64,000 bases of DNA from Cosmopolites sordidus (Eukaryota > Arthropoda > Insecta > Coleoptera > Curculionidae), in assembly GCA_031761425.1 (NCBI GenBank), contig JARFXV010000826.1, positions 1-64,000 of the forward strand, given 5' to 3'. The position numbers and the translations under genes were made by a program. The notes under the pieces are model-generated. The model saw only the letters and a program-made list of their open reading frames with translations. It was not told where the DNA came from and did not search any database. Positions 53,170-64,000 of the stretch are shown here, one piece after another (position 1 is the stretch's first letter; each line of letters starts with the position of its first letter).

Positions 53170-56040
53170 TCAATTTACCCTAATTGGGCTTTCGAACAAT
53201 TTTTTTTGTCATAAATGGAAAGGTCATATATAAATTTTATAACAAAACTATTTTTACTTTTTTCCTTATAATTAAAAACTTATATCAAATTGAAAATAAA
53301 TTTTTAAACCTAGTACCGATAACACGCCGACAATTCCCGAAAACAATCGGAGCAATCTGTGATCTCACACAATGTACCTAAGGCCAATCGGTCGGCTCGG
53401 GGCAATTCGGTTACTATACCGAAATATTATTTCGCCCTGTTTCTGAACAGACGTTCAAATATACTTGTTTTTAATTGTTATTTAGGCTTTCGGTGTTGTT
53501 TTCGACGTTATTCTCATATATATGGAGGCTCAAAGATAAGTTCAGAATGAAATCAGATTAAGGTTCCTTTTGTTTTTTGCATTCGTTTTTTTAACTTTTA
53601 TTTATATTATTTAATTCATATAGGGATAACAAATTAACGTGCCAAATTTATAAGAAGGAATATTCCTGTGTGTCCGCAAATAATCTACATGTAGCAACAC
53701 AACCGAGGGTAGTAACAATAAAAAAGCCTTACAGGGTCGTCAATTTTGTAGAATATTATGTAGAATAAATTCGACTACCGATTGGGAAGGTAATCGTATA
53801 TGAAAAGTCTTATACTTTTGAAAGTTTTAGAGGATAATCTAATTTGTAGATAGTCGAAGAGTACAGAAATTTGTGTGATTAGTTGGATGAACACTGACTA
53901 GTTAAATTAAGGGCTGGCAAAGCAGTTTCCCATGGAATCAAAACAAATATCTGAAGGAGTATGCAAAAAAAAAGAAAATAGAAAAGCAAACCTACTATTC
54001 TAAATAAAAACAAAACAGTTAAAATATTTTGTTTCAGGATTTTGGTACATTTCATCTATTGATTGAACATATTCATTTGATAGGGTATGTTTAAACATAG
54101 ATTAGAAAATGATTCAGTGGTTCCAGGATATGTTGTGGTACATAGTGGTTTTCTAGTGGGTAGAGTCTAATGTGGTGGTGGTTTGTAAAACATGTAAGCT
54201 GAAAAATCGCCATAGTTTTAATAATACTGGAAACTTTAATCAAAACAATAATGTAGTATGGGTGGCTTTTTTTGAAAATATTGTTAATAGAGTTTAGTGT
54301 GGTGGTTTGAAGAATCGGGGTGGTTTTAATAGGATTGCAAACTTCAATGAAAGCAATCAAACAAATATGTATATAATTTTGGATAGTCATTGTTTTTAGT
54401 CTGAATTGATTATTAATGTAGTTTACATATTATAATCTATTGTAATATATTATCCTAGTTGGGGGAAGTTTTGTTATGTATATTTAACAGTGTATTCTTT
54501 ATTGAAATAAAATTAGTGACTTAAACAGTATGTATGTCTTTTGTTTTTCTAATTATGCTTCGATCAAAAAATAATTACAAAACTAGAAAATATCTTTTGG
54601 TTATTCAATATTTAACATTTTTCATTATTTTTGAATACCAATATTACAAATATATAACATAATTTTTTTTGTTTGAGTATTTATTATCTGCTGAAGCTGC
54701 ACAATCGTGACATTGAGTGTCTTGAACTTTTCTTAATTTTCCATTAATAGTCAAGGTAACTGTAGAATGTTTACTTCGAACTTTATGTGCTGGACATACA
54801 TGTACGTTTACAATGCAAATACCATTTTTACGGTTAAGTTGAACAAAACCTATAGCCTTGTCACCATAACTCTCTCGTTACACCCTACAAATAGCGTAAT
54901 TATATTTAATAGAAATATTTTGTTTCTTATTTACATTTACATTATTATTTTTTTAAAAACTTACATCGATGCTCTAGCACCTCGAACTTCAACTGAATTG
55001 AACTGAATGTCATTTTTCAGAAAATCTGTGACCATAAAAATATCCACTGCAGGTATATTATTAGAATTAGCCTTTATGAACCCTTTGTCACTTAAGCAAC
55101 AATAATTTTGACAGTATATACACGAATAGAAACCTTTGACGACGTCACAAACATAGCAGTCAATCGTGGTGCGTTCGTAGTCACGTGATTTTTATTTAAA
55201 TTTTATACATTTGAATTCATTCAATTGTAACAAGTTTTTAAACAGTTTTTCGCATCGATTATCAATATTATTTATGATAAAGTTTTAAAATAAAGTAAAA
55301 AAATCGATCATTATTTTTTATTCAAAACCCTAATTGAGAAACAAAACTTTTTAAGCAAATGTTTATAACTCTGAGAATTTCATTGTTTCTATTCGTCGTT
55401 CATTTTCAAAACATTTGGTCCAGTAATTCTTTGTGTGGAAACTGTACCAATTGCAGATTTTCTGCAAGCCAGTAATGTAAGTTTTGTTTATTAATAAATT
55501 AATTTAGGAGAGAAAGGGCTTCATCAGGCATGGACAATATGTTGACAAAATTTTCAGGTGCATCTACAAGACTGAATTAGAATGGCTGGTAGGAATTATG
55601 GATTAAATCTTGCACCAGCTCAATTTTGAATGGATGAATTTGGATATGTTGTATTAACATTTTCCTTTACACGTTGCATGTTTTTAGCTGATCTTGTTTG
55701 TGGTCTGTCGTGTTTTCTAGCCTTCCACAGTTTTTTGGCTACCAATCTGAGTGTTATGATCTGGGAAGAACCATCTGTAACGTTAAATATTCGTCGAAAT
55801 AGAAGTTGTAGCAAAGTTGGAATAATATTTCTGCCGTTATTAAATTTAAATTGAGGAACATTCTTTTCCGCCACCCTATATTAAATGCTGAATAATTTAA
55901 GTTCACTTCAAGATAAAATAGTCAATATAGATAACGTTACATAGGAGCTATTTAATCCCCCATCACTCATCCTGATAGAGAAGGCCATATTTTAAACAAG
56001 CAACCTATTATACTAGCCGAACATCCGTTCTAATCCACTA
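53170..56040. other. No gene recognised
   Basis: AT-rich. Frames at 54091-54390, 54767-55006 and 55620-55874 are short, low in complexity and antisense to one another in places. 54170-54310 contains two similar GTGTGGTGGTTTG-type segments (local duplication). Confidence 0.4.
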
Positions 56041-56377
56041 AACTGTTCGTCATCGTTCATTAACACCGGATTCAGTCATCGGAAAACCATCGATCATACG
56101 AGCGGACTGAAATCTCTACCGCCAATTTCTATTAAGTAGCAGCAAGACGGACCGAAACGATCGACTCCCGCAGATATCCTCGTCGATAAATCGATTTCGG
56201 TTCATCGAGAGTGCCGGTCCGACTGTCGATAGGCTGATCTCATCGCCGAAATGAGTGTGGATCGGTACATTTCCGGTGGAACAAGATCAGTCTTATCGCC
56301 AATCGGTCAGAAAATGTTACGATATATATTTCAACTCGTCTGTATCAGATATAAGAACAGATTTTTTACTCCAATAT

Positions 56378-56379
<2 letters not shown>
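56040..56379 (+). other. CpG-rich stretch with a possible first exon
   Basis: CpG-rich relative to its flanks. An ATG at 56251 in good context (GCCGAAATG) opens SVDRYISGGTRSVLSPIGQKMLRYIF before running into (TA)n. It could be a host 5' exon or part of a repeat; no family recognised. Confidence 0.3.

Positions 56380-56467
<88 letters not shown>
56380..56467. repeat. (TA)n microsatellite
   Basis: Lies between the CpG-rich stretch and the sequence leading into the longest RTE copy. Confidence 0.95.
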
Positions 56468-56470
<3 letters not shown>

Positions 56471-56679
56471 CGAATGGTACGAGCAAAAGTTAGGATTAGC
56501 TGTCAAAGAGAGCGCGAAAGAATGGTATCAGTCAAAGTCAATCAAAGCTAGTCAAAGAAGGCCAAACTGCATTCTGTGAAATTATTGGAAAGGGCCAGCG
56601 ATTTTGAGATTGCTTTGTCGAACCGCTTTGCTGTGTTACAAGATCCGAAGGAGATGGAAATATCAGTTCAATATGAAGA

Positions 56680-58340
56680 AATCACCAACAATGTGCTTCA
56701 ATAGCTACAGAAGTCCTTTTGGCAGGGTTGAGTACGCTGAGCTCTGCAAAACTATAAGAAAAAGTAACACGCGCCGGTTCAACATGCAGCTAGTGCAAAA
56801 AAACCGTGGAAGAAAACAAAGGAATTAATAAGGCTAAGCAGAAGCTGAGAAAGAAAAGGACGCAAATTTATGCCTTAATGCGTGAGGATTAAGAGAATGA
56901 GTGTGAAGGGCGCGTACGCAAATGTTAGAGGTTGTCAGAAAAATTTATAGCCAGTTATATGAAGATCAGAACCAATCAAAGACAACAATACCCATGGAAG
57001 AACAAATGCCAGATATCCTATTGGCGGAAGTAACAAATGCTAGAGAATCGTTACTATAGACGTTACATAAAACACTGGCAAAATTATACTCAAAATTCCT
57101 CCAAGAACAGATTTAAGAAAGAACAGATTTAAGGAAGATTTAAAGAACTACGGTCGAATAAGCCTCCTATCAGAAATTTACAAAGTTTGCACTAAGATAA
57201 TATCTAAAAGAAGATTAAGAAAACTGAATGACGCACAACCAAGAGAGCACGCAGGATTTAGAAGTGGATTCAGTTCAATGGATCACATCCAGGTTATACA
57301 GCAGGCCATAAAAAGACACAACGAATACACCATACCACAGTCTTTGGCTTTTATCGACTACCAAAAAGCATTTGACTCCATTTCAAAGCATGCCATAATG
57401 GATGCACTGCTTAGCCAGAGGGTAGATAAAGTATATGTAAACCTATTAGGATCGATATATGATGGAGCTACATTCTTGATGATCTTGAAGCGGGAATTAA
57501 TGTAGTACGAGGTGTACGGCAGGCTGGCGCAATTTCGGCTATTCTTTTCTCAGCTGGCCTTGAAGAAGTATTCCGTAAACTGGATTGGTAGGATGGTGTA
57601 GAGATCAATGATGCAAACTTAAACCATCTTAGATTTGTAGATGATATCGTTCTCCTTTCACAAGATCCAAAGGAACTGCAAAGGCTCATACAAGAGCTGC
57701 AAAGGGCTGGCGAACTATTTAGCTTAAAAATAAACCTGAAAAAGAGTCAGGTTATGTTCAATAAATTCGCCCAGAACAGAAAAATTTCAGTTTTAGGAAG
57801 GGATTTGGAGATTGTGGTTCACTTTGGATATCTTGGGTATAGGATTTCAATGGAGGGGATTACCGCCCGGGAGGTAGAACGACGTGTTAATTGAATTGTG
57901 GCTGGAAGGCTCAACATAGTGTTTAAGAGCAGACTCCCACTTTGCCTGGAAAGAAAAGTCTTCGATCAGTGCGTTCTACCTGTTATGACATACGGAAGTG
58001 AAACCTGGACATTAACATCACAATCAATTCAAAAACTTCGGGTAGCACAGAGGGGAATAGAAAGATGTATGCTTGGCATTACAAGACGAGACAGAAAGTC
58101 CTGCGCGTGGATCAGGGAACAAACAAAAGTCTGTGACATCATTGGAAGAGTAAAATAATTGAAATGGGGATGGGCAGGCCATATAGCGAGGCGATGGGAC
58201 GACAGATGGACCAAGGCAGTCCTGGAGTGGATACCGCTTGATCGCAAACGTCCGCGAAGAAGACCGAAAGCACGATGGATTGATGACATCGTTAAGTATA
58301 TTGGACCCGAGTGGCAGAGGAAAGCCCAGAACCGTGAAGG

Positions 58341-58342
<2 letters not shown>
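56680..58342 (+). mobile_element. RTE retrotransposon, longest copy, multiply frameshifted
   Basis: Starts with the linker upstream of the polymerase (RVEYAELCKTIRK...RRFNMQL, then VRKIYSQLYEDQNQSKTT) and covers the whole reverse transcriptase. It shows ISKRRLRKLNDAQPREHAGFRSGFSSMDHIQVIQQ (57190-57310), AFIDYQKAFDS, GVRQAGAISAILFS (catalytic loop altered), LRFVDDIVL (FADD reads FVDD), FSLKINLKKSQV and IQKLRVAQRGIERC, up to QRKAQNREG. It then meets (TA)n at 58343. The endonuclease is absent, and 56468-56680 before it is not recognised. At least four frameshifts. Confidence 0.87.

Positions 58343-58408
<66 letters not shown>
58343..58408. repeat. (TA)n microsatellite
   Basis: Caps the 3' break of the RTE copy. 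Confidence 0.95.
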
Positions 58409-59340
<932 letters not shown>

Positions 59341-59344
59341 GGAT

Positions 59345-59790
59345 TTGCGGTGAATTTTACTGCATTACATTTTTCAAAAAAATCTGCAGCTGAAGCTCAT
59401 GGAATTCTGTGGAGATTTACGTCGACCATGCTCTGTCGGAAACTCCATGCAGAGATTGGTTTAGACGTTTTAAAAATAACGATTTTGATGTTGAAGATAA
59501 AGAACGCTCGGGCGCACCGAAAAAGTTTGAAGACGAAGAATTGGATGCATTACTCGATGAAGACCCATGTCCGACGCAAAGTGAACTTACAGAATCATTA
59601 GGAGTTGATCTCACAACAGTTGCCAACCGTTTAAAAGTATTAGGAATGATTTAAAGGCAAGGAAATTGGGTGTCGTATGAATTGAAACCGAGAGATGTCG
59701 AACGAGATTTTTTGCATCGCGACAGGTGATGAAAAGTAGATACACTACGATAATCTGAAGTAGACCCGCAGTAACACGTCTAGACGTTCA
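59345..59790 (+). pseudogene. mariner transposase N-terminal part
   Basis: The frames 59350-59400 (SKKSAAEAHGIL) and 59409-59654 (HALSETPCRDWFRRFKNNDFDVEDKERSGAPKKFEDEELDALLDEDPCPTQ, then ELTESLGVDLTTVANRLKVLGMI) make up both helix-turn-helix motifs. After a stop, GNWVSYELKPRDVERD and ATGDEK (first catalytic Asp region, 59725-59745) follow in changed frames. The remainder of the catalytic domain is missing. Confidence 0.78.
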
Positions 59791-59799
59791 GAAGAGCAC

Positions 59800-60493
59800 T
59801 TCTTTTAGCCATATGTGGACTGTTAAACTGAACAGAACCGTTCAATTGATCCAGTAGTGAAGCGTAGCACTCCCCATCCACGAAGCATTTAAGCTTTTAA
59901 CGAAGTATTAATCGACCATCTTTAAATTCAGCAGACCACTTTTTTATCATCGAAAAGGAAAGCAAAAAAGAAATATTAAATATAAATATTTATATAAAAA
60001 TCGTACTTGACCAATATCATAGTCATACTTGCGCCATCTCTATGTAGACCGAGAGCTTCTTATCGACTCTCGTATAACGAATAAATTATATTTCATCAAA
60101 CACACGAACTTGTTTCTCAGCCCAATAAATCGTCTCTCATGTGTTTCATTAAAAAGCTCTTTTGATTACACGCCCTAAAGCAGAAAAAATATTGCTACTT
60201 TTTTATGTTATGTAATTAACTTCTCCGGGCAAAATAAAGTTTTTTTTTCAGTTCAGAAGAGGGTGAACACTCGATCCCCATTTGCCCTTGTCAAGCCCCC
60301 GAAATGCCCCGGTCCCTTTCATACTCCGGGATAATATACCGGAACATTTATATAAAATGATGAACTTGCGGTTCTCCTTTGTGGATTGTGGATGCCTCTT
60401 TCGACCGCCAAAGGATCTGGAAACTTTATTCTTTATTTATGTTGTTCCTGGACTGTAGTTCTGTTGTATATTTGGAATGTAAAAATCTTGCTG
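59800..60493. other. No gene recognised
   Basis: Unique-looking sequence leading into the satellite. 60240-60400 is a little richer in G+C. Confidence 0.4.
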
Positions 60494-63293
60494 CAGTAAG
60501 GACAGTTTTGTTATTTTAATTATTTGATGTTGTTACTCATAGCTACTATCCCCCAATATGATACTCAAATCAGCGATGAAAAAATATATATAATAAGCCT
60601 CCTTACGTTCATAAGTTCTTTTATTTAAAATTAATTTCCACCGAGTAATCGGCTATGTTCAAAAAAGGTCAAGAATTATGTTAAATATCTAATAATCTAA
60701 CTTGTATTTCCAATTGGTTACAGAATTAAGTTCTGTAAAAAAGTTTTTGTTGCAGAAAAAACAAAAATAAAATAATAGAACATTCAAATATAAATAATTC
60801 AACTTAGAAGAAAGAACTAAATTCAAATTTTATTACTATTTCAAATAAAGAGCCAACAGTAAGAAAGTCGCTGATTTATTACAAGCTTTTTCATTTGGTC
60901 TTATTTTTTTTCTCTTTTGTAATCAGTCTGGAAAACTTTCAGATTTGAAACTAGAAAATTATTTATAGTGGAGATATCTTTGCTGGACTATCTTTTGGCT
61001 TAGAAAGCGTCGGATTTGGGAAAGAGTCTAGTTCGGTTAAGGGAATTTCTCTTCAGTAAGGACAGTTTTGTTATTTTAATTATTTGATGCTGTTACTCAT
61101 AGCTACTATCCCCCAATATGATACTCAAATCAGCGATGAAAAAATATATATAATAAGCCTCCTTACGTTCATAAGTTCTTTTATTTAAAATTAATTTCCA
61201 CCGAGTAATCGGCTATGTTCAAAAAAGGTCAAGAATTATGTTAAATATCTAATAATCTAACTTGTATTTCCAATTGGTTACAGAATTAAGTTCTGTAAAA
61301 AAGTTTTTGTTGCAGAAAAAACAAAAATAAAATAATAGAACATTCAAATATAAATAATTCAACTTAGAAGAAAGAACTAAATTCAAATTTTATTACTATT
61401 TCAAATAAAGAGCCAACAGTAAGAAAGTCGCTGATTTATTACAAGCTTTTTCATTTGGTCTTATTTTTTTTCTCTTTTGTAATCAGTCTGGAAAACTTTC
61501 AGATTTGAAACTAGAAAATTATTTATAGTGGAGATATCTTTGCTGGACTATCTTTTGGCTTAGAAAGCGTCGGATTTGGGAAAGAGTCTAGTTCGGTTAA
61601 GGGAATTTCTCTTCAGTAAGGACAGTTTTGTTATTTTAATTATTTGATGCTGTTACTCATAGCTACTATCCCCCAATATGATACTCAAATCAGCGATGAA
61701 AAAATATATATAATAAGCCTCCTTACGTTCATAAGTTCTTTTATTTAAAATTAATTTCCACCGAGTAATCGGCTATGTTCAAAAAAGGTCAAGAATTATG
61801 TTAAATATCTAATAATCTAACTTGTATTTCCAATTGGTTACAGAATTAAGTTCTGTAAAAAAGTTTTTGTTGCAGAAAAAACAAAAATAAAATAATAGAA
61901 CATTCAAATATAAATAATTCAACTTAGAAGAAAGAACTAAATTCAAATTTTATTACTATTTCAAATAAAGAGCCAACAGTAAGAAAGTCGCTGATTTATT
62001 ACAAGCTTTTTCATTTGGTCTTATTTTTTTTCTCTTTTGTAATCAGTCTGGAAAACTTTCAGATTTGAAACTAGAAAATTATTTATAGTGGAGATATCTT
62101 TGCTGGACTATCTTTTGGCTTAGAAAGCGTCGGATTTGGGAAAGAGTCTAGTTCGGTTAAGGGAATTTCTCTTCAGTAAGGACAGTTTTGTTATTTTAAT
62201 TATTTGATGCTGTTACTCATAGCTACTATCCCCCAATATGATACTCAAATCAGCGATGAAAAAATATATATAATAAGTCTCCTTACGTTCATAAGTTCTT
62301 TTATTTAAAATTAATTTCCACCGAGTAATCGGCTATGTTCAAAAAAGGTCAAGAATTATGTTAAATATCTAATAATTTAAATTGTATTTCCAATTGGTTA
62401 CAGAATTAAGTTCTGTAAAAAAGTTTTTGTTGCAGAAAAAACAAAAATAAAATAATAGAACATTCAAATATAAATAATTCAACTTAGAAGAAAGAACTAA
62501 ATTCAAATTTTATTACTATTTCAAATAAAGAGCCAACAGTAAGAAAGTCGCTGATTTATTACAAGCTTTTTCATTTGGTCTTATTTTTTTTCTCTTTTGT
62601 AATCAGTCTGGAAAACTTTCAGATTTGAAACTAGAAAATTATTTATAGTGGAGATATCTTTGCTGGACTATCTTTTGGCTTAGAAAGCGTCGGATTTGGG
62701 AAAGAGTCTAGTTCGGTTAAGGGAATTTCTCTTCAGTAAGGACAGTTTTGTTATTTTAATTATTTGATGCTGTTACTCATAGCTACTATCCCCCAATATG
62801 ATACTCAAATCAGCGATGAAAAAATATATATAATAAGCCTCCTTACGTTCATAAGTTCTTTTATTTAAAATTAATTTCCACCGAGTAATCGGCTATGTTC
62901 AAAAAAGGTCAAGAATTATGTTAAATATCTAATAATTTAAATTGTATTTCCAATTGGTTACAGAATTAAGTTCTGTAAAAAAGTTTTTGTTGCAGAAAAA
63001 ACAAAAATAAAATAATAGAACATTCAAATATAAATAATTCAACTTAGAAGAAAGAACTAAATTCAAATTTTATTACTATTTCAAATAAAGAGCCAACAGT
63101 AAGAAAGTCGCTGATTTATTACAAGCTTTTTCATTTGGTCTTATTTTTTTTCTCTTTTGTAATCAGTCTGGAAAACTTTCAGATTTGAAACTAGAAAATT
63201 ATTTATAGTGGAGATATCTTTGCTGGACTATCTTTTGGCTTAGAAAGCGTCGGATTTGGGAAAGAGTCGAGTTCGGTTAAGGGAATTTCTCTA
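60494..63293. repeat. 560-bp tandem repeat, five complete copies
   Basis: Units start CAGTAAGGACAGTTTTG at 60494, 61054, 61614, 62174 and 62734, so the period is exactly 560 bp with no indels over 2.8 kb. Copies are almost identical. Copy 1 has GATGTTGTTAC where the others have GATGCTGTTAC. Copies 4 and 5 share TTTAAATTG where 1-3 have CTAACTTG. Copy 4 alone has AAGTCTCC for AAGCCTCC. Copy 5 ends GAGTCGAG rather than GAGTCTAG. No coding potential or known satellite recognised; recent amplification. Confidence 0.95.
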
Positions 63294-63784
63294 AGTAAAC
63301 AGACTCCATTCAATTAAACGCTCCTAATGGCTTTAGGAGCATGGCTGGTGCTTAGAAGAGCTTTATATAAGAGTTTCCTTTTTCTGTTTTCTTTTTTTTT
63401 TCTCCGGTTTTTGTCTAACATGTTGAATTGAATTAAAGCAAAAATTACACACAATTAAATTTTGTAACATTAAAGCAGTAAAAAACAGTTTTGTAACAGT
63501 ATGAAAAACTGCCTGTTATCATTTTGTACAAAGTGGTGCATTAATAAGTGAAAAAGTAAGTAAAATAACTTTAATATATTTGCGACAAATAAAGTAACAT
63601 TACAACTGTAAAAGCATAGTTTTAAAATTTTTATTACACAGGGTGACCCAAAACTAAGTACCTCGTTACAAATTTTAGAAAATGTAAGAAAACTAAAGTA
63701 AATGTTTATTATCAAACTTAAGGAACAGTTTCTGAAATCTATAACCAATTATTTTCGAAAAATTAAACCTTAAGGGACGAGCTG
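63294..63784. other. No gene recognised
   Basis: AT-rich. ACAGGGTGACCCAAAACTAA at 63639-63658 resembles a transposon terminus. The minus frame 63470-63748 is low-complexity. Confidence 0.35.
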
Positions 63785-63945
63785 TTACTCAGCGATACTT
63801 ATGAGTCAAAATAATGATGAAAGTTTGAAGGTTTTTTGTTTTTCTAAAACTTAAAATTGTTACAGAAATTCACAATGTTTACTTATAATACTAAAACAAA
63901 CTTTATGATTATTAATAAATTATTATTTATCTATAAAAACGAAAG
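63785..63945. repeat. Dispersed repeat, copy 2
   Basis: Same orientation as 4155-4310; shares TATGAGTCAAAATA, TTTTTGTTTTTCTAAAACTTAAAA-type and ACTAAAACAAACTTTAT blocks, ending in TTATTATTTAT. Confidence 0.65.
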
Positions 63946-64000
63946 AAGTTGACTTCGTTATTATTAACTCGATGATCGACAAAAAAATATGTGGCAACAG

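Noticed and set aside
54091..55874. Short frames between 54.1 and 55.9 kb as genes
   Set aside because: Low complexity, overlapping antisense frames, no recognisable domain or start context.
60494..63293. CRISPR-like or integron-like array
   Set aside because: Whole 560-bp units are repeated with no unique spacers, and this is eukaryotic DNA; it is a tandem satellite.

Overview
This is eukaryotic, very AT-rich DNA with the character of an insect genome. The evidence is several Tc1/mariner lineages typical of insects, RTE- and I-clade retrotransposons, Penelope-like elements, fourteen long (TA)n tracts and very little host coding sequence. I lean towards a beetle or a related insect but cannot prove the order. 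There are no operons, bacterial genes, CRISPR arrays or rRNA genes. Almost every long reading frame is a decayed transposable element (TE) or a translation of (TA)n (runs of Ile-Tyr).

Layout. 1-2.1 kb: an RTE reverse transcriptase between two (TA)n tracts, then a Penelope-type terminal inverted repeat holding a hammerhead-like motif. 2.4-3.2 kb: mariner and LINE 3' remnants. 4.5-6.9 kb: an I-clade LINE fused at its 5' end to a U6 snRNA copy and bracketed by a 12-bp target-site duplication. 7.4-9 kb: mariner remnants, one with both inverted termini. 11.6-14 kb: a transposase N-terminus and the first copy of a DNA transposon with CACTGGGGAACA termini. 14-20 kb: transposase remnants, an RTE slice and a Penelope slice joined by (TA)n, and a 0.29-kb inverted repeat. 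20.6-21.5 kb: an intact intronless acidic orphan gene. 21.7-23.4 kb: a LINE reverse transcriptase and a Penelope inverted repeat. 24.6-25.4 kb: mariner. 27.25-28.77 kb: a second intact intronless gene, Lys/Ser/Thr-rich. 29-42.5 kb: mariners, a Penelope GIY-YIG fragment, a long LINE with endonuclease and reverse transcriptase, and the second CACTGGGGAACA element. 46-53 kb: RTE and LINE fragments around (TA)n tracts and a Penelope insertion with a 15-bp duplication. 56.4-58.7 kb: the longest RTE copy and the best hammerhead-like motif. 59.3 kb: a mariner N-terminus. 60.5-63.3 kb: five head-to-tail copies of a 560-bp repeat.

Only two loci look like functional host protein genes (20606-21490 and 27251-28765), and I recognise neither family. 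The most informative items are the U6-LINE chimera, the two-copy transposon carrying a conserved but unnamed arthropod protein that could be an RNase H-fold transposase, the series of hammerhead-like motifs in Penelope-type termini, and the repeated finding that retroelement fragments are cut at unrelated internal positions and capped by (TA)n.
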